NCBI RefSeq assembly: GCF_900103035.1
Contig: NZ_FMWO01000092.1
Span: forward strand, 31,351-95,350
Reading direction: 5' to 3'
Source: Nitrosomonas mobilis
GTDB lineage: Bacteria > Pseudomonadota > Gammaproteobacteria > Burkholderiales > Nitrosomonadaceae
Length of the DNA stretch: 64,000 bases
Shown: in pieces, positions 37,831 to 46,514 of the stretch
Layout of the letters: every line of letters begins with the position of its first letter
Position numbering within the stretch: position 1 is the stretch's first letter
Made by a program: the position numbers and the translations under genes
The notes under the pieces: generated by a model
What the model was told of the DNA's origin: nothing
What the model saw: only the letters and a program-made list of their open reading frames with translations
The model's database searches: none

Positions 37831-38271
37831 TTAATTATCCGATATATTCGGCATATGCTTAATGTGAACGCTTTGTTTCAAGCTTATATCTGATGTTTGA
37901 TGATTCTGACTAACTGCCATTTTTCTATGATATTCAGCCTTTTCCTGATTTTCCTCCATAGCCTTTTTATAGCTTATGATTTTAGATCGTACTCTCGATT
38001 TTACATGCTGGCCATGTAAACCATAAAAACTTGAGCGTGGTTTGTGATTAATTGTTTCTTCTAATTCATGAATTTTAGATTCCGCTTTCCGAGCTAAATT
38101 CTCATATTGTCTTGCCAAAATTTTATGCTCAGAATTCCTTTCGCTTGACTGAGCGGAAAAATATACTTCTTCATCTTGGGAAGATGCAGAGGTTTTTACT
38201 GGCAGAATGGCGATTAACAAAAAGAATATCAACAAAGTTTCAAAAAAATATTTATCGGCTTTTGTTCTCAT
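37831..38271 (-). CDS. Small secreted coiled-coil protein, unknown function
   Basis: About 146 residues from the ATG at 38271, chosen because a GGAG site lies about ten bases upstream. In-frame ATGs at 38280 and 38307 are possible. A signal peptide (FFETLLIFFLLIAILPVKTS) precedes a charged helical region with ARQYENLARKAESKIHELEE, a middle SSFYGLHGQHVKSRVRSKI segment, and KAMEENQEKAEYHRKMA. I recall similar secreted helical proteins (YxNLAxxxE, then YG-x-x-GQ) in ammonia oxidisers, function unknown. It is AT-rich relative to its neighbours. Confidence 0.65.
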   Translation of the reverse strand: MRTKADKYFFETLLIFFLLIAILPVKTSASSQDEEVYFSAQSSERNSEHKILARQYENLARKAESKIHELEETINHKPRSSFYGLHGQHVKSRVRSKIISYKKAMEENQEKAEYHRKMAVSQNHQTSDISLKQSVHIKHMPNISDN

Positions 38272-38415
38272 TTCGGTCATTCTCCATAAAATGGTATGAC
38301 TTAGCATAAGTTTTCAGCAATCTAAAGTATATTGGGGTAACCATTGTTTTTGGGTAAGGGAAACCATTAGACGGTTTCTTGAGAAGGCTTGTTTGGAGAT
38401 TACTGTGCAGTGGAT

Positions 38416-39087
38416 TTACACTAAAGTCTGCTGATGCTCATCAGAAACCCAGAGCGTGGCATAACGTATCAGATCAGCGCTATCTTTCAGCTTGAGTTTG
38501 GTGCGTATATTGAAGCGATGGGTCTCGATTGTTTTAATGCTTCGACGTAACAAATTGGCTATTTCACGGCTACTGTGCCCTAATCCGATCAAACGCAGCA
38601 CTTCGAACTCACTGGACGTTAGATTGTTGATGAGTTGCTCACTATCCGAGTGTCCCGTCACAATTCTATTCAGCAACTTGGCATGCATTTGCTTGCTTAA
38701 ATAAATATTGCCCTTTAATACATCGCGAATAGCTGAAACAAGCACTTCACCTGGTTCTTGTTTCATGACATAGCCGCGTGCACCGGCTCGTAACGCTCGT
38801 TCGGCATATACATTCTCATCGTGCATGGAAACAAAAAGCACAGGCAGCTTGGGAATAATGGCATGTATACTTTTGATAACCTCAAACCCGGAAATTGTTT
38901 TGAGTGTTATATCCAATAAAACAATATCGATATGTTCGTTCTTCTTGAGTAATGCCAGTGCTTCATTACCGTCATTGGCTTCGAGAGATACTTGTAGATC
39001 AGGTTCCATATTGATGAGCATCACCATGCCATGCCGCATTAGAGGGTGATCGTCCACCAACATAACTTGTTTTTTTAATGTAGCCAT
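38416..39087 (-). CDS. NarL/FixJ-family response regulator
   Basis: 223 residues: a receiver domain (1-120) with the acid pocket VDDHP at 11-15, phospho-acceptor D59 in IVLLDITL and the K of MKQEPG. A LuxR-type helix-turn-helix covers about 150-215 (LTSSEFEVLRLIGLGHSSREIA, then SIKTIETHRFNIRTKL). It overlaps the histidine kinase gene by one base (TAATG), so the two are a cognate pair. Target genes cannot be told from the sequence. Confidence 0.92.
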   Translation of the reverse strand: MATLKKQVMLVDDHPLMRHGMVMLINMEPDLQVSLEANDGNEALALLKKNEHIDIVLLDITLKTISGFEVIKSIHAIIPKLPVLFVSMHDENVYAERALRAGARGYVMKQEPGEVLVSAIRDVLKGNIYLSKQMHAKLLNRIVTGHSDSEQLINNLTSSEFEVLRLIGLGHSSREIANLLRRSIKTIETHRFNIRTKLKLKDSADLIRYATLWVSDEHQQTLV

Positions 39088-40583
39088 TAAGCCATCTGCA
39101 TCTTTAAGCGCACTTCCGTACCACCTACGGTACGCGATATAAATTGTAATTTTGCTTCGAGTCGTTTGGCACGATATTGCATAATTCTTATGCCCATCCC
39201 CCCCTCTACCGAAGTATGATTCGTGCCACTTCCAACAAATCCGCAGCCATCATCGTATATGGATAGGTGAAGTGTTTTCCCTTCAATAGCTAAGAAAATT
39301 GTTATATGCTTCGCACCGCCGTGACGTATTGCATTATTAATAGCTTCCTGGACAATTCGATAAAGATCAAGCGCCTTGCCAGTATCATTGATATCGAGAT
39401 CATTTGCACATAAAAAATCTAAAGAAACAGTATATATATTTGATATTCTTGATACTAATGCACGTAACGACGCTACCAGGCCATTAGTTTCCAGTTCAAA
39501 CGGCAGCAATCCTTGTGCGAGCTGCTTAACTTGTATTACAGCAGTTTGTGCTTGTGCCGCAATTGAATCAGCTACTACTGTCATGCTCTCGTCCCCGATA
39601 GCAATACATTTTTTTGATAATGCACTGGCTTGATAACCAATCGCAGCTATCTGTTGCCCCAGATTATCATGTAGCTCTTGACCGATAGCGCGCTGCTGCT
39701 GCTCTGCTATGGAAACAAGCGTCTGCTCTAGGTGCTTGTGCTCAACCCAGCTCCCCAAATCCCTTGCGATAGCGCTAACGAGCTTTTGCTCTTCAGGCAT
39801 CATCGGTATGTTGCCCCCTTCATAGAATACCCGCAATTGCCCACTAATCTTGCTATTAACAATGATTTCAGCTTGAATTGTACAGGCCGGGTCTCGTTCT
39901 GCACGCCAATAATCACGCACTTTATGGCTGATTCTGGATTTTGCATATGGCACTTCAACAATACCTGAGCTACATTTTCCGGAAGTAAATTTCCACCCGT
40001 CTAGTTCGATCACTACAGTGGCAATTTCTGGAAATTGCATTGCTGGTATAAGATGTCCAAAAATATTCTGGCAGGCTTTATCTACTACCAATTCCCGCTC
40101 CATGCCGCTGCGAATTTCATAGAGACAGGTGATTTCCTTCAACCGCTCGTGTAATAATTGATCGATCTGTTTGCGCTCAAGCCAGGTTGCAAGATAACTC
40201 GCAATTGTGTCGATAAATCGCTGTTCGTCTGGCATCAGAAACGATTTTTCTTTAGGGTAGCAAACACTTAAGTGTCCATGGGGCTTGCTATTCACATGAA
40301 TAATTGATTTCAACTCATGTGTGGTGCTTGAATTGCTATGCGCAGAGGCAATTCGTTTTCCATCAATCTCGATCACGACAGTCGTGCTCTCCGGATACCG
40401 CATCGCAGGTATCAAGTATTTGAAAATGTTCTGACAAATAGTGCCCAATGATAAATCAGGTGTCAAGCTACGACATATTTCATAGAGAGAAGTGATTTCC
40501 TTGAGTTGCTCACGTAACTCGATTTCCGTATGAATCAATTCTTTTGGAAATTGCTCAGATTTTTCTCTCATTTTATGTGTCAC
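39087..40583 (-). CDS. Sensor histidine kinase with duplicated GAF-like sensor
   Basis: 498 residues, cytoplasmic. Two similar sensor units lie in tandem (about 23-140 and 143-285); each starts with a LKEIT-LYEI helix and contains CQNIF..LIPAM..PE..TVVIE.DG. A HisKA_3 dimerisation domain follows with phospho-acceptor H305 in GQELHDNLGQQIAAIG, then a HATPase_c domain with EAINNAIRHGG and YDDGCGFVG. NarX/DegS-type kinase. No membrane segment, so it senses an internal signal. An IS3 remnant ends over its start codon region, so promoter loss or N-terminal truncation is possible. Confidence 0.9.
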   Translation of the reverse strand: MTHKMREKSEQFPKELIHTEIELREQLKEITSLYEICRSLTPDLSLGTICQNIFKYLIPAMRYPESTTVVIEIDGKRIASAHSNSSTTHELKSIIHVNSKPHGHLSVCYPKEKSFLMPDEQRFIDTIASYLATWLERKQIDQLLHERLKEITCLYEIRSGMERELVVDKACQNIFGHLIPAMQFPEIATVVIELDGWKFTSGKCSSGIVEVPYAKSRISHKVRDYWRAERDPACTIQAEIIVNSKISGQLRVFYEGGNIPMMPEEQKLVSAIARDLGSWVEHKHLEQTLVSIAEQQQRAIGQELHDNLGQQIAAIGYQASALSKKCIAIGDESMTVVADSIAAQAQTAVIQVKQLAQGLLPFELETNGLVASLRALVSRISNIYTVSLDFLCANDLDINDTGKALDLYRIVQEAINNAIRHGGAKHITIFLAIEGKTLHLSIYDDGCGFVGSGTNHTSVEGGMGIRIMQYRAKRLEAKLQFISRTVGGTEVRLKMQMA

Positions 40584-41060
40584 GCTTTTCTGGATATAAC
40601 ATCAAGCAGTTTTGTGCTGCAATTCGAAGTCTACCGGCGACAAATAGCCATCGGCTGTACAGTCTGTAGAAGATTTCAATGCACTCAAATACAGCTCGTT
40701 TGGCCTGATCTTGATTCTGATAAATCTGATGATGCGTCAGCCCCATTTTCAAGGTGTGGAAGAAGCTTTCCGACACTGTATTATCCCAGCAGTTACCTTT
40801 GCGACTCATGCTCTGCCGGGCGCCGCGTTGTTTTAATGCCGCCTGATGGCTTTCCGATGCATATTGACTACCGCAGTCACTATGCCGCAATAAACCATTC
40901 AACGGCCTTCTCTGCCAGATAGCCGTCGATGAGCTAGTTCATAGCCTTAATAAACCACACTCCTCGGTTAAGCGAGCATTTTCTTTCTTCAGGCGCTTTA
41001 ATTCTCCATACAAATGACCGTCTGTACGTACCGCCTTTTCCTAGCCTGTCTTCATTTTAC
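40575..41060 (-). mobile_element. IS3-family insertion sequence remnant
   Basis: On the minus strand, the end of OrfA is seen near 40950-41020 (ELKRLKKENARLTEECGLLR, then stop). A large deletion leads to the C-terminal part of the OrfB transposase: HSDCGSQYAS, SMSRKGNCWDNTVSESFFHTLK. A frameshift near 40660 hides the true end, which reads GYLSPVDFELQHKTA and stops at 40602 in another frame. The catalytic DDE core is incomplete, so it cannot move by itself. It reaches the 5' end of the histidine kinase gene. Confidence 0.85.
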
Positions 41061-41102
41061 CGCACATCAGTAGAGAAAATGCCAGAGCTTAAAGGAGAGG
41101 GG

Positions 41103-41119
41103 TGCGACAATTTGTCGCA
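41103..41119. promoter_or_regulatory. Palindrome TGCGACAATTTGTCGCA, candidate operator
   Basis: Eight-base arms around a central T. The exact reverse complement of the palindrome at 22404-22420. A second palindrome, TATCAA-CTAC-TTGATA, lies just downstream at 41131-41146. It is about 190 bases before the preferred start of the YcnI-like gene. Confidence 0.5.
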
Positions 41120-41301
41120 TTGTAATTTAATATCAACTACTTGATAATGTCGACAGATTGTTTTTGGAACTTGATTCTTTGTTTTCCATATATAGAGACA
41201 AAACAATCTGATAACTGAAAGGGAGGGGGATGAGCATGCAATCAAACCTGACTTCCCTGAACATAAAATCGCTATTTCAATTTAACAGGAATATTATTGC
41301 T

Positions 41302-42084
41302 ATGATTATTAAAAATAAAATTTTATCGCTGTCGGCAATGGCTGCTGTATTGGCCGTTGCATGGGGTAATGCGCAGGCACACACCCGTTTTGAAATCGCG
41401 ACTATTCCAGAAGGCGCAAGATCCGATAACAATGTGATGATCCCGCATGGCTGTGCCGATCAACCGGTAATTGGTGCAATCACCGTTTTTCCAGATGTCG
41501 GCATGTCACTTGTCGATATTTCAGATGATGCCAATGCCGCTGTTGGCGCCGAGACTTTCGCTCGCTCTGAGCAGCTCGCCACTAACTTCGTACAGGGTAT
41601 TAGCATAGCCGGTATCCAGAGCAGGGATACTTTCAGTGTAAGCGAACTGATCCGCGATGGCAACGGTAACCCGGTTGGTGTCTGGTCAGCGGGCGGATCG
41701 ATACCGCCAAGCAACTGGGTGGCGAAATTGCCAGTACGGATCTCGGCTGTTAATATCGTGCCCGAATCCTGCGCCAGCAAGGTGATACTTGTACCCGCCA
41801 TTGCCAATGTCTGCCAGCTAACCAGTCTGGCTGAAATTAATGGGAAGGATTCTGATCGGCTTGACGTTGATTTCTGGACTGCACCAGATGCTGGCCATCC
41901 AAATTTTGATGCGCCAGCCTGGAACTTCCCTGCGCCAATAACTGTGACGCGTAATCTTGATAGCAATCCGTTGCCCGCCAGCTGTGGCGAGGGCGTTGCA
42001 GTGCGGATTTATCCATCGGCCGAGCAACTTAATCGTGACCTCCCGGTCAAGTTTGACGGCCTCCAAGTCTGGCCAGCGCCTTAA
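41302..42084 (+). CDS. YcnI-like (DUF1775) secreted protein, probable copper protein
   Basis: 260 residues from the ATG at 41302, chosen because it gives a clean signal peptide (IIKNKILSLSAMAAVLAVAW...AQA) and has AGGA 11 bases upstream. An in-frame ATG at 41230 would add 24 residues before it. Cleavage after AQA leaves histidine as first mature residue (HTRFEIATIPEG), and IPHGC and PPSNWVAK follow. In YcnI proteins the N-terminal histidine helps bind copper, so a periplasmic copper-binding role is inferred. Four other cysteines are present. The family assignment is moderate: the C-terminal half (GKDSDRLDVDFWTAPDAGHP) is not one I recognise. Confidence 0.6.
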   Translation: MIIKNKILSLSAMAAVLAVAWGNAQAHTRFEIATIPEGARSDNNVMIPHGCADQPVIGAITVFPDVGMSLVDISDDANAAVGAETFARSEQLATNFVQGISIAGIQSRDTFSVSELIRDGNGNPVGVWSAGGSIPPSNWVAKLPVRISAVNIVPESCASKVILVPAIANVCQLTSLAEINGKDSDRLDVDFWTAPDAGHPNFDAPAWNFPAPITVTRNLDSNPLPASCGEGVAVRIYPSAEQLNRDLPVKFDGLQVWPAP

Positions 42085-42471
42085 TCGGCAGATTCAGCAG
42101 CTGATATCGTTCATTGCTGGCGTCTCAAGAAACCGTCATATGCCCCGCATCCTGCGCGCTGCGTATTTTTCCCGGCAGCCGCTTGCACGGTTTATTTTTT
42201 GTTTGAGGCGCCATTTAGTATTATGCAATTCAGTGCTTTTCCGAATGTAATTACGGTACTTCCTGTTGCCGGATTCGCTTTGACAGTGGGATTCCGAAAT
42301 GCTTTCGACTAGATAAAAACGGTAGTCCTTTTCAACAAAGAAACAAGCTTGATGATTGTTACCGTGCCGCATAATGTGAAATGGAACACTGTATTTTATT
42401 GTCCATCACAAGGTTCAAACCACCTGCTTTGATCGGTGGTTTCTTAGTGTCTCAGTTGTATTAATGACTGA
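42085..42471. other. Intergenic stretch with a hairpin
   Basis: About 390 bases without a supported gene between the YcnI-like gene and yajD (converging). AAACCACC (42417-42424) and GGTGGTTT (42435-42442) form an eight-base stem with a ten-base loop. It lacks a T-run, so a terminator role is uncertain. Confidence 0.4.
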
Positions 42472-42840
42472 TTACGACTGATTTTTCTGCTTGAGCATAT
42501 CTTTCAGATTGGCAAAGGGATTAAAAGTGGAAGTGGGCGCAGTGGAGTGGTTGTCAGCGCGCCCCATCGAATCTTTGATCTTTGAGTGCTCATTCTCATG
42601 ACAGTAGGTACACAGTAACTCCCAGTTACTGCCATCCGGAGGATTGTCGTCATGGTTGCCATTCTTGTGATGCACTTCGAGTAATTGCAGGTTTTTGTGA
42701 TCAAACGTTCGCGCACAACGACCACATATCCAGGGAAATAATTTCAATGCTTGCTCCCGGTAACCTTGAGCGCGTTTCTCCGCATGTTGACGTGCGGCAA
42801 GAAGGGCGCTATCCAGCTTACTGATTTCTTTTTTGGTCAT
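42472..42840 (-). CDS. yajD: HNH nuclease-like protein YajD
   Basis: 122 residues from ATG 42840 (AGGAG six bases upstream; a GTG one codon earlier is less well spaced). The HNH domain has CGRCARTF, LEVHHKNGNHDDNPPDGSNWELLCTYCH and ENEHSK: two CxxC pairs for zinc and the H-N-H core. Similar to E. coli YajD, whose biological substrate is not known. It lies 57 bases downstream of dnaE on the same strand. Confidence 0.85.
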   Translation of the reverse strand: MTKKEISKLDSALLAARQHAEKRAQGYREQALKLFPWICGRCARTFDHKNLQLLEVHHKNGNHDDNPPDGSNWELLCTYCHENEHSKIKDSMGRADNHSTAPTSTFNPFANLKDMLKQKNQS

Positions 42841-42896
42841 CACGGACTCCTTTAAGAGAAACGGTTTGCGATCTTGGATGGATCCGAAAAAAATTC

Positions 42897-45800
42897 CTAA
42901 TAGATGATTTCTACATTCTTCATTTCCAAAATTTCCGCAAGCATGTCAATCAGAGTTTCCTGCAGACGAACACGCCATTGGTCCCCCAGGTTGATTTCGC
43001 AGCTTGCCTGAGAATTGCGAAATTGAATCGTAACCGGGCAAGCTGGCATACCAGCCATGCCGGGTGTGGTTGCGGGTGGGCGGTGAGCGATGAGTATTTC
43101 CCTCAATTTTGTACCATCTGGTAATCCTGATCTATTGATGGTAAGTTTCAATTTCTTTGCATAACTGGAGCGCGCATCAGCAAAATCCATAATTTCTTTT
43201 ACTACGACACGTGATTCTCCACCACCATCGCGCCCATTCTGGCTGACCACTACTCTGGCAATAAATAGTTCATCTGTTTTCAGGCGAGTAGTGTGTTCAT
43301 TCAATAGATCGTTGTAAATCACGACTTCCACTCGTGCCAGACCATCATCCAGTAGGGCGATTGCGATTTTTCCGCGCCGCGTCATCTGAATGCGGATAGC
43401 AAAAATAATACCGGCGATGAGCTGAAGCTCGCGTCCCGGATTGAGTTGATTGAGTCGGGTTGAAATAAACCGTTTGAGCTCTGCTGCATAGCTGTTGAAT
43501 GGATGGCCGCTCAGATAGAATCCCAGAGCAGTTTTTTCATGTTGCAGACGCACTCTTTCCGGCCAGATAGGCGCGGCAGTCAGTCCGGGTAACTGGTTGA
43601 CAGTCTGATCATCACCAAATAAGCTCAATTGCCTGGCAGCCTGACTTCGTTGTTCGGCATATTCGATTGCGATACCAACAGAAGCCATCAGTGCTGCCCG
43701 ATTGGTGTCGAGACAGTCGAGTGCGCCAGCGCGAATCATCGCTTCCATCACGCGACGATTGACGATGCGCCGATCAACGTGCAGGCATAAATCGAACAGG
43801 TCGGTGAAAGCTCCCTTGCTTTGCCGTGCCTGCACAATTGTATTGATCGCCGCTTCTCCGGTTCCCTTGATCGCACCGAGACCATAGCGTATCGTTCGGG
43901 CATCAACTGGTACAAAATGATAAATGGACTGATTGATGTCCGGCGGCAGCAGCGTGATGTCGTTTAATCTGCAATCCTCATAAAACACGTTGACCTTGTC
44001 GGTATCATCCATGTCTCCCGAAAGACAGGCAGCCAGCAGTTCAGCAGGGTAATGTGCCTTGAGATAGGCGGTCTGATAGGCAATCAGAGCGTAGGCGGCA
44101 GCATGGGACTTGTTGAATCCATATCCAGCAAATTTTTCCATCAGATTGAACAGCAGGATGGCGCTCTGTTCGCTGACGTTGTTCTTGATGGCACCCTTGA
44201 CGAAAATAGCCCGTTGCTGTGCCATTTCCTCGACTTTCTTTTTGCCCATGGCACGCCGGAGTAGATCAGCGCTACCCAGGCTGTAGCCACCGATAACCTG
44301 GGCAATCTGCATGACCTGCTCCTGATAGATCATGATGCCATAGGTTGCGCTCAGTATCGGCTCCAGCCTCGGGTCGAGATAATCGACGCGTTTACCGTGT
44401 TTGCGTTCAATAAAATCAGGGATCAGGTCCATTGGGCCGGGCCGGTAAAGTGCCACCAGGGCAATCAGATCTTCGAATCGGTCGGGTTTTGCTTTCTGCA
44501 ACAGATCTTTCATGCCGCGTGATTCAAACTGGAAGATACCAACGGTATTGCCTTTGGCCATCAGGCTGAACGTAGCCATATCTTGCAGAGAAATAGTATC
44601 CAGCGAGAATTGAGAAGAGGAAGAACTTTCGGCAGTTTCTTTCCAATTTCGGCGAATGTCATCAACCGCCCGATCCAGAATCGTCAGTGTGCGTAATCCC
44701 AGGAAATCAAATTTGACGAGCCCGATTTTTTCGACATCATCTTTGTCGAGCTGGCTGACCACTGCGTCACCGGCATTTGCGCAATAAATCGGGCAGAAAT
44801 CGGTGATCTCTCCAGGCGCGATTAGGACGCCGCCAGCATGCATGCCGACGTTACGCGTCAAACCTTCTAGGCGCTCTGCGAGTTCGAGCAAATTACGCAC
44901 GTCTTCTTCAGCTGCGGCACGCTGATTCAGCATGGGTTCGAGCTCACGAGCCTTATGCAGTGTCATGCCGAGCTCAAATGGAATCAGTTTTGCCAACTGA
45001 TCGACAAAGTTATACGGCAGATCCAGTACTCGACCAACATCACGTACGACTGCCTTGGCTGCCATCGTGCCAAAGGTAACGATTTGCGCCACGCTGTCAG
45101 CGCCGTAGCGATTACGCACATATTCGATTACTCGTTCACGCCGATCCTGACAGAAATCAATATCGAAATCCGGCATGGATACGCGCTCCGGATTGAGAAA
45201 ACGTTCAAACAGCAAATCGTAACGTAACGGATCCAGATCAGTAATACCTAGCGAATAAGCTACCAGGGAACCTGCTCCGGAACCACGTCCCGGGCCGACT
45301 GGTACATCGTGACGCTTTGCCCAGTTGATGAAATCTGCCACAATTAAGAAATAGCCTGGGAATCCCATCTGGATGATTGTATCCACTTCAAAATTTAAAC
45401 GTGACTGATAGAGCGGCCTTTTGCTGTCAAGAATCTCCGGCTGGGGAAAAAGTTGTTTAAGACGAGCCTCCAGACCTGTCTGCGCCTGCTCGTGCAAGTA
45501 TTGTTCAATACTGACGCCTGCCGGTGTAGGGAAAGTGGGTAGCCGGGTAATATTCAGATCCAGCAGCAGCGAGCAGCGTCGTGCAATCTCTACGCTATTG
45601 GCCAGGGCAGCGGGAACATCGCTGAACAATTCAGCCATTTGTGATTGGGTTTTAAAATATTGCTCTGAGGTAAATTCCTTTGGGCGGCGCCGATCACCAA
45701 GAACATAGCCTTGCGCGATACAAACGCGCGCATCATGCGCCTTGTAATCATCAGGCTGCATGAATTGCACCGGATGTGTCGCCACCACCGGTAATTCCAG

Positions 45801-46385
45801 TCTGGAAGCCAGGTGAAGAGTTGCCCGTACCCAGGTTTCCTCATTGGGTTGACCACAACGTTGAATTTCCAAATAAAATCTGTCTGGAAATAAGCGTGCC
45901 CAATCGCGTGCAGCTGCTTCTGCTGCTACGATATCTGCCAGTAAAAGATACCGAGTAATTTCTCCCGATATTCCTCCGGATAAAGCGATCAAGCCTTCGC
46001 TGCCGATAGCTTCGGTCTCAAGCCAGCATTTTTTGAGTACTGCGCGACCATGGTGGTTATTCAGACGATAAGCTTGCGATAACAACCGGCACAGACGAAG
46101 ATAACCAGATAATGACTGACACAATAGTAGGGTACGATAAGGTTTGTCCGGCTCGTGATCATTGCTGATCCAAACATCGCAGCCGGCAATCGGCTTGATA
46201 CCGGTTCGACAAGCTGTCTGGTAAAACTTGACCAGCCCGAACATATTGGATAAATCAGTCAATGCCAGTGCAGGCATAACGTTTTCACACGCAGCAGCCA
46301 CCGCTTCATCAATACGCACGATGCCGTCTACGATGGAATATTCGCTATGCAAGCGCAAGTGAACAAAGGCCGGGTTTACTGCCAT
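42897..46385 (-). CDS. dnaE: DNA polymerase III alpha subunit
   Basis: Replicative polymerase, 1162 residues from ATG 46385 (MAVNPAFVHLRLHSEYS). An upstream in-frame ATG would add 17 residues with no family match. Domains are an N-terminal PHP domain (HLRLHSEYSIVDG), the polymerase core with GRGSGAGSLVAYSLGITDLDPL and the catalytic aspartates in MPDFDIDFCQDRRERV, a helix-hairpin-helix region, and a C-terminal OB fold (about 985-1070). It diverges from trhP and precedes yajD. Confidence 0.96.
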   Translation of the reverse strand: MAVNPAFVHLRLHSEYSIVDGIVRIDEAVAAACENVMPALALTDLSNMFGLVKFYQTACRTGIKPIAGCDVWISNDHEPDKPYRTLLLCQSLSGYLRLCRLLSQAYRLNNHHGRAVLKKCWLETEAIGSEGLIALSGGISGEITRYLLLADIVAAEAAARDWARLFPDRFYLEIQRCGQPNEETWVRATLHLASRLELPVVATHPVQFMQPDDYKAHDARVCIAQGYVLGDRRRPKEFTSEQYFKTQSQMAELFSDVPAALANSVEIARRCSLLLDLNITRLPTFPTPAGVSIEQYLHEQAQTGLEARLKQLFPQPEILDSKRPLYQSRLNFEVDTIIQMGFPGYFLIVADFINWAKRHDVPVGPGRGSGAGSLVAYSLGITDLDPLRYDLLFERFLNPERVSMPDFDIDFCQDRRERVIEYVRNRYGADSVAQIVTFGTMAAKAVVRDVGRVLDLPYNFVDQLAKLIPFELGMTLHKARELEPMLNQRAAAEEDVRNLLELAERLEGLTRNVGMHAGGVLIAPGEITDFCPIYCANAGDAVVSQLDKDDVEKIGLVKFDFLGLRTLTILDRAVDDIRRNWKETAESSSSSQFSLDTISLQDMATFSLMAKGNTVGIFQFESRGMKDLLQKAKPDRFEDLIALVALYRPGPMDLIPDFIERKHGKRVDYLDPRLEPILSATYGIMIYQEQVMQIAQVIGGYSLGSADLLRRAMGKKKVEEMAQQRAIFVKGAIKNNVSEQSAILLFNLMEKFAGYGFNKSHAAAYALIAYQTAYLKAHYPAELLAACLSGDMDDTDKVNVFYEDCRLNDITLLPPDINQSIYHFVPVDARTIRYGLGAIKGTGEAAINTIVQARQSKGAFTDLFDLCLHVDRRIVNRRVMEAMIRAGALDCLDTNRAALMASVGIAIEYAEQRSQAARQLSLFGDDQTVNQLPGLTAAPIWPERVRLQHEKTALGFYLSGHPFNSYAAELKRFISTRLNQLNPGRELQLIAGIIFAIRIQMTRRGKIAIALLDDGLARVEVVIYNDLLNEHTTRLKTDELFIARVVVSQNGRDGGGESRVVVKEIMDFADARSSYAKKLKLTINRSGLPDGTKLREILIAHRPPATTPGMAGMPACPVTIQFRNSQASCEINLGDQWRVRLQETLIDMLAEILEMKNVEIIY

Positions 46386-46514
46386 GATGATACAATTCCG
46401 AGAATTTGACAGATAAGGATAATACGTCGAGCACACCGGGGCAGGAAACCTGATGGATTCGAGGATGGCTTCTGATTCTGAACTACCCCGTAGTTAACCT
46501 CTACATTTTACATC

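Noticed and set aside
41131..41146. TATCAA-CTAC-TTGATA as an FNR box
   Set aside because: The half-sites are in the opposite orientation to the FNR consensus (ATCAA-N4-TTGAT), so it is a palindrome but not an FNR site.
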